DNA of 64,000 nucleotides from UBA4742 sp963773335 (GTDB taxonomy: Bacteria; Actinomycetota; Acidimicrobiia; Acidimicrobiales; Acidimicrobilacustridaceae): assembly GCA_963773335.1 (NCBI GenBank), contig CAVZAT010000004.1, positions 1,240,001-1,304,000 on the forward strand, written 5' to 3'. The notes beneath the pieces were generated by a model. The model was not told the origin of the DNA and did not search any database. It saw only the letters and a program-made list of their open reading frames with translations. The position numbers and the translations under genes are program-made. This document shows, in pieces, positions 27,204 through 35,482 of the stretch (its first letter is position 1; each line of letters opens with the position of its first letter).

Positions 27204-27245
27204 GCACAGGATCCGGACACCTTCCCTCCCGTCCGGATCCTGTGC
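27204..27245 (+). terminator. Strong hairpin after csbD
   Basis: Perfect 15-bp stem (GCACAGGATCCGGAC and its complement) around a 12-base pyrimidine-rich loop, 78 bases after the csbD stop. There is no U-run, so it may be a transcript-stabilising hairpin or a GC-rich actinobacterial terminator. Confidence 0.6.
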
Positions 27246-27278
27246 GCGTCCGCACCGGCCACGCGTTGTCCGACCCAG

Positions 27279-27305
27279 GTTCTCGACCACCGTCGGCGGG
27301 GGTAG
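27279..27305 (+). promoter_or_regulatory. SigB-type promoter for the acidic small protein
   Basis: GTTCT, 16 bases, GGGTAGAG, the same -10 extension (GGGTAGAG) as the csbD promoter. It ends 35 bases before the ATG at 27340. Confidence 0.68.
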
Positions 27306-27339
27306 AGAGTCACCGACCGCAGGAAAGGACCGTCTCCCC

Positions 27340-27552
27340 ATGACCCAGCCCGACACCACCCCCGACGACCAGACCCTGGCCGAGGACGAGCACGACGCCC
27401 GGGCCGAGCACCGTGCCGATCGGGCCCCCACCGCTGACGAGGAGCAGGCTGCGGCTCGCAACCCATCGGTCCCACCCAAGTCGTCGCAGGCCTACACCGA
27501 GGCGATCGAGCGCGGCGCCGACATCGAGGGTGAGGGCCAGATCGACCTCTAG
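27340..27552 (+). CDS. Small acidic hypothetical protein
   Basis: Protein of 70 residues that I do not recognise. It is strongly acidic and probably disordered, with EDEHDARAEHRADRAPTADE in the first half and SSQAYTEAIERGADIEGEGQ near the end. No signal peptide or membrane segment. It is preceded by AGGAAAGGA as a ribosome-binding site and by a SigB-type promoter. It stands between csbD and the STAS/anti-sigma/sigma operon, so a role in stress is likely. Confidence 0.7.
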   Translation: MTQPDTTPDDQTLAEDEHDARAEHRADRAPTADEEQAAARNPSVPPKSSQAYTEAIERGADIEGEGQIDL

Positions 27553-27583
27553 GTCGACTTCGCCGCTCGATAGCCTGCCCACC

Positions 27584-27907
27584 ATGCCGAGCCTCGAAGG
27601 CCCCCTGCAGGTCGATGCCTCCAGCCAGGACGGCCAGGTCGTCCTGGTGCTGCACGGCGAGCTCGACCCGCACACTGCGCCCGTCCTGCGAGATCGCATC
27701 GATGAGACGGTCGCGCCCGACACCACCACGCTGGTCCTCGAGGTGAGCGGGCTCCGGTTCATCGATTCGTCGGGACTGCGGGTCATCATCGGCGCGCACA
27801 AGGAGATGGCCGGGCGCGACGGACGGTTGATCCTGCGCGCCCCGACCGACACGACCCGGCGGTTGCTCGACATCACCGGCCTGGTCGACCACATCGAGAT
27901 CGACTGA
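27584..27907 (+). CDS. STAS-domain anti-sigma factor antagonist (RsbV-like)
   Basis: STAS-fold protein of 107 residues. LHGELDPHTAPVLRDRIDE forms the first strand-helix unit, and LEVSGLRFIDSSGLRVIIGA carries the conserved DSSG with the serine that anti-sigma kinases phosphorylate. In partner switching the unphosphorylated form binds the kinase and frees the sigma factor. It is followed four bases later by the anti-sigma-like gene and then the sigma factor gene, giving the classical rsbV-rsbW-sigB order. Confidence 0.88.
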   Translation: MPSLEGPLQVDASSQDGQVVLVLHGELDPHTAPVLRDRIDETVAPDTTTLVLEVSGLRFIDSSGLRVIIGAHKEMAGRDGRLILRAPTDTTRRLLDITGLVDHIEID

Positions 27908-27911
27908 TCCC

Positions 27912-28286
27912 ATGGGCCACGACATCCGAGTGACGGTTCCCGCGCAGACCCGATTCCTGCGCATCGCCCGACTCACCGCGGCCGGCGTGGCCACCGACCT
28001 CGGGTTCGATCTGCGCGACATCGAGGATCTGCGGGTGGCGGTGGACGAGATGTGCGCCGTCATGATCGACGGTGCCGACGACGCCGCACAGCTCGAACTG
28101 CGGTACTCGGTCGACGGGAACCACCTCGAGATCGAAGGGAGCTGCGCGCCGAGCGCCACGCCACCCGAGATCCACCCCGTGGCCCTCGAGCTGCTGTCGA
28201 TGACCGCGGACGAGTTCCGTGTGGACGGTGACGGGTCCACCCGCTCGTTCCGGTTCGTGAAGCGCCGTCGCGATCCGTCTCCCTGA
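27912..28286 (+). CDS. Anti-sigma factor (degenerate RsbW-like)
   Basis: Protein of 124 residues in the rsbW position. VPAQTRFLRIARLTAAGVA and the helix IEDLRVAVDEMCAVMIDGAD match the N-box region of RsbW/SpoIIAB, but the usual asparagine is replaced. No clear glycine-rich G1 and G2 boxes follow, so ATP binding is doubtful. It may bind the sigma factor without kinase activity, leaving phosphorylation to the ATPase at 25007 (inference). Its stop overlaps the sigma ATG by one base. Confidence 0.75.
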   Translation: MGHDIRVTVPAQTRFLRIARLTAAGVATDLGFDLRDIEDLRVAVDEMCAVMIDGADDAAQLELRYSVDGNHLEIEGSCAPSATPPEIHPVALELLSMTADEFRVDGDGSTRSFRFVKRRRDPSP

Positions 28287-29074
28287 TGACCGAGCTGCAC
28301 CCCCCGGCCGGCGAGCGCTCGGCGGCGGAAGGTCACGCCACCTTCGTCGAGTACCGGCGGACCGGCGATCGCCGGTTGCGCAACCAGCTCGTCGAGGAGA
28401 ACCGCGGTGTGGCCGAGTACTTCGTCAGGCGCTACTCGCATCGTGGGGTGCCCACCGACGACCTGCGCCAAATCTCGCTGCTGGCTGTGATCTCGGCAGT
28501 GGACCGCTTCGACCCCAGCCTCGGGGTGGCCTTCTCGACCTTCGCCAGCCGAACCATCGAGGGTGAGCTCAAGCGCTACCTGCGGGACCGGACGTGGATG
28601 GTGCGGCCGCCCCGGCGAGCTCAGGAGCTGCACCTCGAGCTGCGCCGGGCCGACGAGGATCTGAGTCAACGCCTGGGTCGCTCCCCCACCATCGCCGAGC
28701 TGGCCGCCGCCGTCGACGCCAGCGAGGACCACGTGCTGGAGGCCCTGGAAGCGGGTGTCGCCCACCAGGCCACCAGCCTCGACCAGCCTCAGACCGGCGC
28801 GAGCCACGAAGGCGGCCGGTCGGTGGGCGACCGCGTGCTCGTGGGTCGTGAATCGGGCTTCGAGGCCATCGAGCGGGCAGAGGTGGTCGCTGATCTGCTG
28901 GCCGACCTGCCCGAGCGTGAGCGCGAGGTGATCCGCCTCCGGTTCTTCGAGAACCTGACCCAACCCGAGATCGCGCTGCGCATGGGTGTGAGCCAGTCCT
29001 ACCTGTCGCGGATCATCCGTCGGACCCTCATCGACTTGCGCGACCGGCTCAGCGAGGCGGACGTGTTCGACTGA
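28286..29074 (+). CDS. SigB/SigF-family RNA polymerase sigma factor
   Basis: Alternative sigma factor of 262 residues with regions 2, 3 and 4. Region 2: VEENRGVAEYFVRRYSHRGV and DDLRQISLLAVISAVDRFDP. Region 3: AQELHLELRRADEDLSQRLG. Region 4: DLPEREREVIRLRFFENLTQ and the HTH QPEIALRMGVSQSYLSRIIR. It belongs to the SigB/SigF/SigG stress and sporulation group. It should recognise GTTT/GGGTA-type promoters, which are present before hsp20, csbD and two small genes nearby, so these are likely its regulon (inference). Translation is coupled to the anti-sigma gene. Confidence 0.92.
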   Translation: MTELHPPAGERSAAEGHATFVEYRRTGDRRLRNQLVEENRGVAEYFVRRYSHRGVPTDDLRQISLLAVISAVDRFDPSLGVAFSTFASRTIEGELKRYLRDRTWMVRPPRRAQELHLELRRADEDLSQRLGRSPTIAELAAAVDASEDHVLEALEAGVAHQATSLDQPQTGASHEGGRSVGDRVLVGRESGFEAIERAEVVADLLADLPEREREVIRLRFFENLTQPEIALRMGVSQSYLSRIIRRTLIDLRDRLSEADVFD

Positions 29075-29225
29075 CGCGGCGTCGTCGACCGCGCAGAAGC
29101 CAGTCCCGCTCGACGGCCAACGCCAGCTGCCAACGGGTCAGCGCCGCCACGGCGAGCCCCAGCCCGACGGCCAGTTGCGCCCGCGACGTGACGGTGCTCG
29201 AGTGGACCTGCCGCGGCGCACTCAC
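29049..29225 (-). CDS. Small hypothetical protein, possibly membrane-associated
   Basis: ORF of 58 codons starting at GTG 29225, overlapping the GntR remnant stop by GTGA and ending inside the 3' end of the sigma gene. It contains RAQLAVGLGLAVAALTRWQL, which could be one weak membrane helix, then a basic tail. The four-base overlap is the only reason to think it was translated. Second genes of YtrA-type GntR operons are often membrane proteins, but this one is very short. Confidence 0.3.
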   Translation of the reverse strand: MSAPRQVHSSTVTSRAQLAVGLGLAVAALTRWQLALAVERDWLLRGRRRRVSRTRPPR

Positions 29226-29398
29226 CCGAACTGCTCCACCATCTCAGCGAGGGCGCGGGGCGTGTAGCCGTAGGCGCGACCCAGGTGGACCAGACCGGCC
29301 ACCGCCTCGGTGATCTGGCCGCGGGCCACCGCGTCCGTGCTGACGCGGGCCCCGCGACCACGGCGGAACTCGAGGACGCCCTGGGCGCGCAGGCGCCA
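29222..29398 (-). pseudogene. GntR-family (YtrA-like) regulator remnant
   Basis: On the minus strand the sequence reads WRLRAQGVLEFRRGRGARVS, the end of a GntR winged-helix domain, then VARGQITEAVAGLVHLGRAY and ALAEMVEQFG before the stop. The upstream part of the HTH is absent: an in-frame stop precedes the Trp codon at 29396-29398 and no start codon fits. It is therefore the 3' remnant of a regulator of the YtrA type. The 5' part is not visible up to the PqqD gene. Confidence 0.5.
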
Positions 29399-29541
29399 CT
29401 AGCACTATTTCCGACGTCAAACCGTGCGCCCGCTGGACCGCCTGAGGCCTGGTTCCCGGTCCCATCGGGCGCGGTCGTCGTGACCGCCCGGTCAGAGAGT
29501 CACCCGGCTGCGCCCGCTACGAACTAACGTCGCCTCAGCAG

Positions 29542-30420
29542 GTGAGCGATCGGGAGATGACGATGGTCGAACGACAGCGACGCGATGATCTACGCAGCGA
29601 CGGCTGGTCCGGAGCGGGCGAAGGCGGCTTGGTCATCTATGACCCGGTCACCGATGCGGGTCATCTGCTGAACCCGGCCACCGCCGCCGTGTTCGAGGCC
29701 TGTGACGGTCACGCGTCGCTCGATCAGATGGCCCGAGCGGTGACGGCCCGTACGGGACTGCCGACCGATCCAGGGATCGTCGAGCTCGCCCTGCTCGAGC
29801 TGGACGAGGCCGGGCTGCTGGTGCCCGAGCTGGCCGAGGCTTCACAACCGCTGGCGTCGGCGGGCATGTCGCGGCGAACCCTGATCAAACGCCTGGCGCT
29901 GGGAACGGGGGCGGTCACGCTGCTCCCCGTCGTCCAGACGCTGGTGGGATCGTCTCAGCTGGCAGCGGCCACGCCCTCGCGAACCCACACCGCCACGGAC
30001 AGCCTGGTGGCTGACCCCAAGACGGCCACCACCACGGCGGGGACGCCGGTGGACATCACCTTGACCACCACGGGCGGGTTCGCCACTCCGACATCGACCA
30101 TCTTCGCCATCGACACCCAACCCGCCCACGGGGCGGTGGTGCTGGTCGACGCCTTGGCCACCTACACGCCCACCGCCGGGTTCAGCGGAACGGACACGTT
30201 CACCTACATCGCGGCCCAGTGCATCCCCTTCCGCGACGCCCTGCCCGCGTGTCCTGAGAACACCGGGCCCTTCCCCGAGACGGGCACCGCACCGGCCACG
30301 GTGACGGTGACGGTCGACCCGGCGCCGACCACCACCAGCTCGACCACCACGACCGCACCCACGTCCACCACCGCCCCGGTGGCCGCGGCAACCACGGCCC
30401 AGCCGACCTTCACCGGTTGA
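29542..30420 (+). CDS. PqqD-like domain / Tat-like segment / Ig-like and Thr-rich surface protein
   Basis: Protein of 292 residues with unusual layout. Residues 25-94 resemble a PqqD/RiPP-recognition winged helix (LVIYDPVTDAGHLLNPATAA, then LALLELDEAGLL). Residues 109-143 are a twin-arginine-type segment, SRRTLIKRLALGTGAV, ending near QLAAATP. Residues 150-250 form an Ig-like repeat (GAVVLVDALATYTPTAGFSG followed by TDTFTYIA) with two cysteines. The tail is almost only Thr, Ser, Ala and Pro. The N-terminal domain would stay in the cytoplasm and the rest would be exported. The GTG at 29542 gives the full domain; ATG at 29563 has a better ribosome-binding site. An internal ATG at 29866 would place the Tat segment at the N-terminus. 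Confidence 0.7.
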   Translation: MSDREMTMVERQRRDDLRSDGWSGAGEGGLVIYDPVTDAGHLLNPATAAVFEACDGHASLDQMARAVTARTGLPTDPGIVELALLELDEAGLLVPELAEASQPLASAGMSRRTLIKRLALGTGAVTLLPVVQTLVGSSQLAAATPSRTHTATDSLVADPKTATTTAGTPVDITLTTTGGFATPTSTIFAIDTQPAHGAVVLVDALATYTPTAGFSGTDTFTYIAAQCIPFRDALPACPENTGPFPETGTAPATVTVTVDPAPTTTSSTTTTAPTSTTAPVAAATTAQPTFTG

Positions 30421-31158
30421 ACCAGCAGCTCCGGGCCGAGGACCTCGACCCGGCGGCTCGCCAGTCGCTCATGGCGCTGGCCTCCCCCGAACCCTTCGTT
30501 GGTCTGCCCAGCCACCAGCTCTTCCGCCACGTGCTGGATGGGCGGACGCGCCGGTTGACCGAAGACGTGGTGGCGCGCCAACCCCAGTTCGTGAGCAACG
30601 AACCCCACGGGCACCCGCAACGACACGGGTGGGTGCTGGCCGAAATGCCGGACTCGGCCGACGCCGTGGTCGCCTTTCTGCCGCGGGCACTTGGCGCGGC
30701 TGGCCGTCGACTTCGGACTCGGCTCGGCGGCGGAGGCAGCGGGTGCGCTCGAGCTGAGCGACGTGATCATCACCGCCCACTGCGACGGTGACTTCCTGGG
30801 ACCCCATCACGACGACGGATGGCCTGGTCTGCGCAACGGCCGTCTTCTGAGCTTCGTGTACTGGTTCCACGATCTGCCGCGCCGCTTCGACGGGGGGTCG
30901 CTCAGCCTCGCGGGCTGGAACCGGCTCAGCGGCGTCATCAGCCCGACGGGCCCGAAGGTGCACCTGGAGCCCGACAACGACACGATGGTCGTGTTCCCGT
31001 CGGCCACCCGCCACGAGCTCCGCGCCGTCCGTTGCGCACCCGACGACTTCCGCGCCGCCCGCTTCGCCCTGGTGGGCTTCGTCCGCCGCTCCGGCGCCGC
31101 GACCGCCCCGTCGGCACCTGCCGCGGCCGGTGGGGCGCATCGCCGTTCGGCTCTCTAG
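30417..31158 (+). CDS. 2-oxoglutarate/Fe(II) oxygenase (prolyl-hydroxylase type), frameshifted
   Basis: Predicted P4H/Tpa1-type oxygenase of about 245 residues. The double-stranded beta-helix shows DVIITAHCDGDFLGPHHDDG (HxD iron ligands), YWFHDLPRRFDGGSLSLAG, and MVVFPSATRHELRAV with the distal histidine; RFALVGFV carries the 2-oxoglutarate arginine region. The frame breaks near 30680; dropping one G gives FLPRHLARLAVDFG. A TTG start overlaps the upstream stop (TTGA), which suggests coupled translation with the PqqD-Ig protein. The likely substrate is a proline or other side chain of that protein or another exported protein (inference). Confidence 0.68.
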
Positions 31159-32093
31159 GGCGGGACGCGGCCAGCCGCGTGGCCACGGCCCGGCCCAGGC
31201 GGCGCAGGGGTGGGTCGCGGAGCTGGTCGATGCTCATCCGGAAGCTGGCCTGATGGGGCTGGTCGCGCCACTGCTGCCAGCGGGCGTAGGCGGCATCGTC
31301 GCGATCGAGGTGGTCCAGGAAGTCGCCCAGCTCGCGGGGCGACGAGAAGTGGTTGGCGTCGATGTAGCAGTCCGGCGAAGGCACGAGCTCGGCCACCTGG
31401 TCACAGCCCCGATACACGGGAACCGACCCCGCCCGCAGGGCATCGAACACCTTCTCGGTGACGTAGTCCGGGGCGAAGGAGTTCTCGAAGGCCAGGACGA
31501 ACTTGTAGCGCCGGTAGAGCGCGACCCGCGCTCGGTGCCCCCGGCGGGATCCGGAGGTCCTGGTTGCGCAGCACGGACCCGAAGCTGTCGACCCGGACGC
31601 GTCGCATCAGCTGGCCCACATACCCCGCGCGATCGGAGCGGTCCCGGCCGTTCGATCCCAGCCAGACCACCGGCGAGCCAGCCCGCTCCACCTCGGGCGG
31701 CGCCGCCTGGATCTCGGTCACCAGTGCGGGATCGAGGTACGGATGCCAGACATCGCTGGTGCGTTCGTAGGTCATGGTCAGGTCGAACCGGTCCATGAAC
31801 TCGGGTTGGTCGAGCAGCGGGCAGTTCGGCCGGCTCTCGAGCGACCAGGCCACCCACAGCTGGCCGGCGGGCTTGGGCATCGCCCCCACCGCGACGGCGT
31901 CGCAGGTCGGCAGGTGCACCACCAACGCGTCGGCCCGACGCTGGTCGACCGGATCGAAGCTGAAGCGGACCACCTGGCCGAGCTCGTCGGGACCGCCCGG
32001 CTCCCCCAGATCGCCCAGCCCATCGGTCAACCGGCCCATGCCCGGGTGGGGCCGGTTGTGGAAGGCCACCACGATCGGGGCGGAGCCGCGCAC
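31155..32093 (-). CDS. GT10-family (alpha-1,3-fucosyltransferase-like) glycosyltransferase, frameshifted
   Basis: Glycosyltransferase of about 310 residues with the family signature FVLAFENSFAPDYVTEKVF, then DALRAGSVPVYRG, the sugar-nucleotide-binding core of GT10 enzymes. The N-terminal half contains WVAWSLESRPNCPLLDQPEF, also typical. The frame changes near 31535 at a G run. The C-terminal end is unclear: the frame in place reads on to 30938, into the convergent gene. One further indel would end it at a TAG at 31155-31157 that overlaps the convergent stop as CTAG. GTG at 32093 is the start. It would transfer fucose or a related sugar from a GDP- or NDP-sugar. Confidence 0.68.
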
Positions 32094-32131
32094 CAGATCA
32101 CCCTAGCCAGAGGGTCTGGCACAATCTGGCC

Positions 32132-33205
32132 GTGCCCGACCCCGGTCCCGACGGCCCGCCAGCCGCCTCGTTGTTCGTGGTGGGCCTCCCCCGGTCGATG
32201 TCCACGCTGGTGGTCCTGCGAGCCGGAGCCGCCCTGGGCTTGGCCGAGCCGGGCTGGGCCGACGCGGGCGAGCTGTTGAACCTGGACCGCAACCGCCTCC
32301 ACGGCGGCCCGGGACACGACGAGTCGCTCAAGTTCGCCCATCCCGACCTGGATCCCGACGTGGTCGAGGCGGCGAGGGCGCTGCTCGACGACGCCGTGCG
32401 TCCCCGGGGCATGATCTACAAGGACGTGGTGCAGCCGTTCGCGGTGACCCGGTGGTTGGCGACCAATCCGACCAACACCATCGTGTTGGAACGTCCGCTG
32501 CCCGATGTGGCCTTCGCCATGCTGGCCAGCCGATGGTACTACCCGGCCACCGCGTCCGGTGGCTGGCCCCGGATCGACAGGCCGCGGTGCTCGAGGGCCT
32601 GGTCCGAGCCGAACAGGCGTTGGCCGCCCTCCCGGGGGAGCGCCTGCACTTCGACGACCTGATCGACGACGAGGCCCAGCTGGCGGCGGCGCTGGGCGAG
32701 CTCTACCCCGACACGGAGCTCCACGTCGACCCCTACCGCGACGACGACTTCCTCGTCGAGTCGCGCAACGGCAGCTGGCCCGGCGGGTGATCCCCGCCTA
32801 TCGGACGCTGGCCGACCAGCTCGACCAGGTGCGGGCCACGGTTGATCAGGGCGGCGCACCGCCGGTCCGGGCCCACCACGAGCCACCGGTATCGCCAGCG
32901 ATGGCCGAGTCGATCCGGCGGCTGGCCTGCGAGCTGATCGACCGGCGGGCCACCGTCGGTGTCATCGACCACGGCGTGGTCGTGCTCGAGCACCTCGAGG
33001 GTCGCCGAACCCGGCGGCTCCCCGACCCCGGCGAATCGCTGATCGACGCCTGGAGACCTGGACCGCGACCGACATCGACCACCTGCTCGTGCTGCGACCC
33101 GACCTGCTGACCGAGCACGAGCGGCACCGGCTCGACCGGGCGGTCGACCGGGCCCGTCCGCTGCACCGCGACCCGATGTTCGAGCTCTACGGGCTGTCGG
33201 GCTAG
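32132..33205 (+). CDS. Sulfotransferase-like protein, frameshifted
   Basis: Protein of about 355 residues. FVVGLPRSMSTLVVLRAG near the N-terminus matches the 5'-phosphosulfate-binding motif of sulfotransferases (GxPRSxST). Then comes KFAHPDLDPDVVEAARALLD and the core RLHFDDLIDDEAQLAAALGE. Frame breaks lie near 32560-32575, 32775 and 33050; after repair LRWLAPDRQAAVLEGLV reads well. The C-terminus ends in HRDPMFELYGLSG. It lies 38 bases from the divergent GT10 gene. Whether it sulfates the same target is not known. Confidence 0.6.
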
Positions 33206-33240
33206 CGCACCGACACGAGGCCGAGGACGAGATCGTCTTG

Positions 33241-33310
33241 CTCGGGGGAGGACTCGAACCCCCAATTAGTGGACCAGAACCACTTGTGTTGCCAATTACA
33301 CCACCCCCGA
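33241..33310 (-). tRNA. tRNA-Gln (CTG), T arm two bases short
   Basis: On the minus strand: acceptor TCGGGGG, D arm GTGTAATTGGCAACAC, anticodon stem AGTGG/CCACT with loop TTCTGGT (anticodon CTG), T loop TTCGAGT. The 3' side has CCT then CCCCCGA, so only three bases remain for the 3' strand of the T stem. Adding two C bases would restore a normal T arm and a 72-base tRNA. Either a homopolymer deletion in the consensus or a real variant. CCA is not encoded. Confidence 0.85.
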
Positions 33311-33395
33311 AGGTGGTCGAACCCCACAACGGGGCACCGCACTCTAGCGACTCGGTGCCTGGTCGCGGAAACGCATCTGAGCGCCAGACCGGGCG

Positions 33396-33998
33396 TCAGA
33401 CGAAGCGTGACAGGCGGCGATAGCCGACGAGGCGCCCGAGCGACACCGCCGCGGTCTCCCGGGCGTACTGGTAGGGCGAGGAGGCCACGTCGTCGGGTGA
33501 CACATGGGCCGAGAGCCCGAGCTCCCCGGCGATCTGGCCGATGCGGTAGGCGTGGTAGGGATCCGACACCAGCAGCACGTCACGGCCCACGCCGGCCTGG
33601 CGCAGGATGTTGGCCGCAGCCGACAGCTCCTGGTAGCTGTTGGTGCCCTGGTTCTCCAGCTTCACGGCCGAGGCCGGGATGCCGCTGGCCGTCAGGTAGT
33701 CGTAGCCGGTGACCCCCTGGGTGACCCGGTCCCCGGGTTGCTTGCCACCCGTGACGATGATCAGCGGCGCCCGCCCCGCCCGGTACAGGGCGGCGGCGTG
33801 GTCCAGTCGCGCCTTGAGGACCGGTGAGGGCCGGCCGTTCCACTGCGCCGCGCCCATGACCACGATGGCGTGCGCCGAGGCGTGGGTCTGCTGGCGCGAG
33901 GCCCACCACACCTGGGTGAAGGTCACCCCGAGGTAGACCGCCACCACGGCGGCCAGTCCCAGGGCGATCTTGAACGGCAGCTTGAGCAGGCGGAGCAC
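33396..33998 (-). CDS. YdcF/SanA-like DUF218 membrane protein
   Basis: Protein of about 200 residues. A single N-terminal membrane helix (LPFKIALGLAAVVAVYLGV) is followed by a DUF218 domain outside the membrane. Motifs: AIVVMGAAQWNGRPSPVLKA, LIIVTGGKQPGDRVTQGV, LENQGTNSYQELSAAANILR, VLLVSDPYHAYRI. This family is linked to envelope integrity and vancomycin tolerance in other bacteria, but the enzymatic role is not settled. GTG start overlaps the gltX stop by one base, so the two are co-transcribed. Confidence 0.82.
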   Translation of the reverse strand: MLRLLKLPFKIALGLAAVVAVYLGVTFTQVWWASRQQTHASAHAIVVMGAAQWNGRPSPVLKARLDHAAALYRAGRAPLIIVTGGKQPGDRVTQGVTGYDYLTASGIPASAVKLENQGTNSYQELSAAANILRQAGVGRDVLLVSDPYHAYRIGQIAGELGLSAHVSPDDVASSPYQYARETAAVSLGRLVGYRRLSRFV

Positions 33999-35419
33999 TA
34001 CAACCGATCTCGGGCCGCCCGCAACCGGCCCAGGGTGCGCTCCCGACCCAGCACCACCATCGACTCCCCCAAGGGAGGTCCCACCGATCGCCCGGTGACG
34101 GCCACCCGGACCGGCGCCTGCCACTGCTTCTTGGGCAGCTCCAATCGCTCGCCTTCGGTCTGGATCACGGCCATCAGCGCTTCGGCCTCCCAGGCACATG
34201 TCTGGTAGGCGTCGGCCACGGCCTCGAGCATCACCGCGGCCGAGTCCCCGCCCTTGACCATCACCTTGTCCCACGACGCCTGATCCACGTCCGGCTCGGG
34301 ACGGAACAGGAAGTCGACGTAGCCGGGCACCTGGTCGAGCCGGGTCACCCGCTCGCGCACCAACGGCGCCATGGTGGCGAAGGCGGCGGGGTCATAGTCG
34401 TCGGGTGACCAGGGCAGCTCGCCGCGCTCGCCGGTCAGCCAGGGCGCGGAGCGGGCGATGAACTCCTCGTCGGACAGGGCCCGGATGTACTCGCCGTCGA
34501 AGTGGTCGAGCTTCTTGAGATCGAAGAAGGCCGACGAGGACGTCACGTCGGCGATGTCGAACTGCGCCACGATCTCGGCCAGCGGCCGGATCTCGATGCC
34601 GTCGGGAGCCCCCCAACCCAGGGTGGCCAGGTAGTTGGTCATGGCTTCGGCCAGGTAGCCCCGAGCGATGTAGTCACCTACCGACACGTCGTCGCGACGC
34701 TTGGACAGCTTCTGGCGCTTCTCGTTCACGATCAGGGGCACATGCGCGAACTGGGGCTGGTAGTCGATGCCCAGGGCCTGGCGCAGGAGCAGCACCTTGG
34801 GGGTGGTGTTGATCAGGTCCTCACCGCGGATGATGTGGGTGATGCCCAGATCGGCGTCGTCCACCGCGTTGGCCAACAGGAACATGGGCACGCCCCCGCT
34901 GCGGACGATGACGAAGTCCTCCAGGTTGGCGTTCTCGAAGGTGACCTCCCCCCGGATGAGGTCGGTGAACGAGGTGGCGCCGTGATCCGGGACCCGGAAC
35001 CGGACCACGACCCGGGGGCCGTCGGCCACCTGGCGATCACGGCAGTACCCGTCGTAGCCAGGCGTCTTGCGCCCAGCCGCCTGGTTGCGGGCGTCGAGGT
35101 CGTCGCGGGTGCAGTCGCAGCGATAGGCCAGGCCGCCACCGAGGAGCCGCTCGGCCGCATCGATGTACAGACCGGTGCGATCCGACTGGTGCACCGGGTC
35201 ACCGTCCCAGTCGATCCCCAGCCACCTCAATGCGTCGTAGATCGCCTCGATCAACTCGGGCCGGGACCGCCCGGCGTCGGTGTCCTCGATGCGCAGCACC
35301 ATCTCGCCGCCGTGATGGCGGGCGAACAACCAGTTGAACAGCGCCGTGCGGGCCCCACCGATGTGCAGGTAGCCGGTGGGCGCGGGCGCGAACCGGACGC
35401 GGACAGGAGAATCGGTCAC
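33998..35419 (-). CDS. gltX: Glutamyl-tRNA synthetase
   Basis: Class I aminoacyl-tRNA synthetase of 473 residues that charges tRNA-Glu, and in most actinobacteria also tRNA-Gln for later amidation. The HIGH motif is APAPTGYLHIGGAR near residue 11, and KMSKS appears as KRQKLSKRRDDV. The C-terminal anticodon-binding domain begins near residue 320. GTG start at 35419. It lies near tRNA-Gln (33241), which fits the non-discriminating role (inference). Confidence 0.95.
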   Translation of the reverse strand: MTDSPVRVRFAPAPTGYLHIGGARTALFNWLFARHHGGEMVLRIEDTDAGRSRPELIEAIYDALRWLGIDWDGDPVHQSDRTGLYIDAAERLLGGGLAYRCDCTRDDLDARNQAAGRKTPGYDGYCRDRQVADGPRVVVRFRVPDHGATSFTDLIRGEVTFENANLEDFVIVRSGGVPMFLLANAVDDADLGITHIIRGEDLINTTPKVLLLRQALGIDYQPQFAHVPLIVNEKRQKLSKRRDDVSVGDYIARGYLAEAMTNYLATLGWGAPDGIEIRPLAEIVAQFDIADVTSSSAFFDLKKLDHFDGEYIRALSDEEFIARSAPWLTGERGELPWSPDDYDPAAFATMAPLVRERVTRLDQVPGYVDFLFRPEPDVDQASWDKVMVKGGDSAAVMLEAVADAYQTCAWEAEALMAVIQTEGERLELPKKQWQAPVRVAVTGRSVGPPLGESMVVLGRERTLGRLRAARDRL

Positions 35420-35482
35420 CTTTCGATGCTAACGGCGCTGTTGACCCCGTCTCGGGCGGGTCGCCCGGTACCATCAGCTGCC

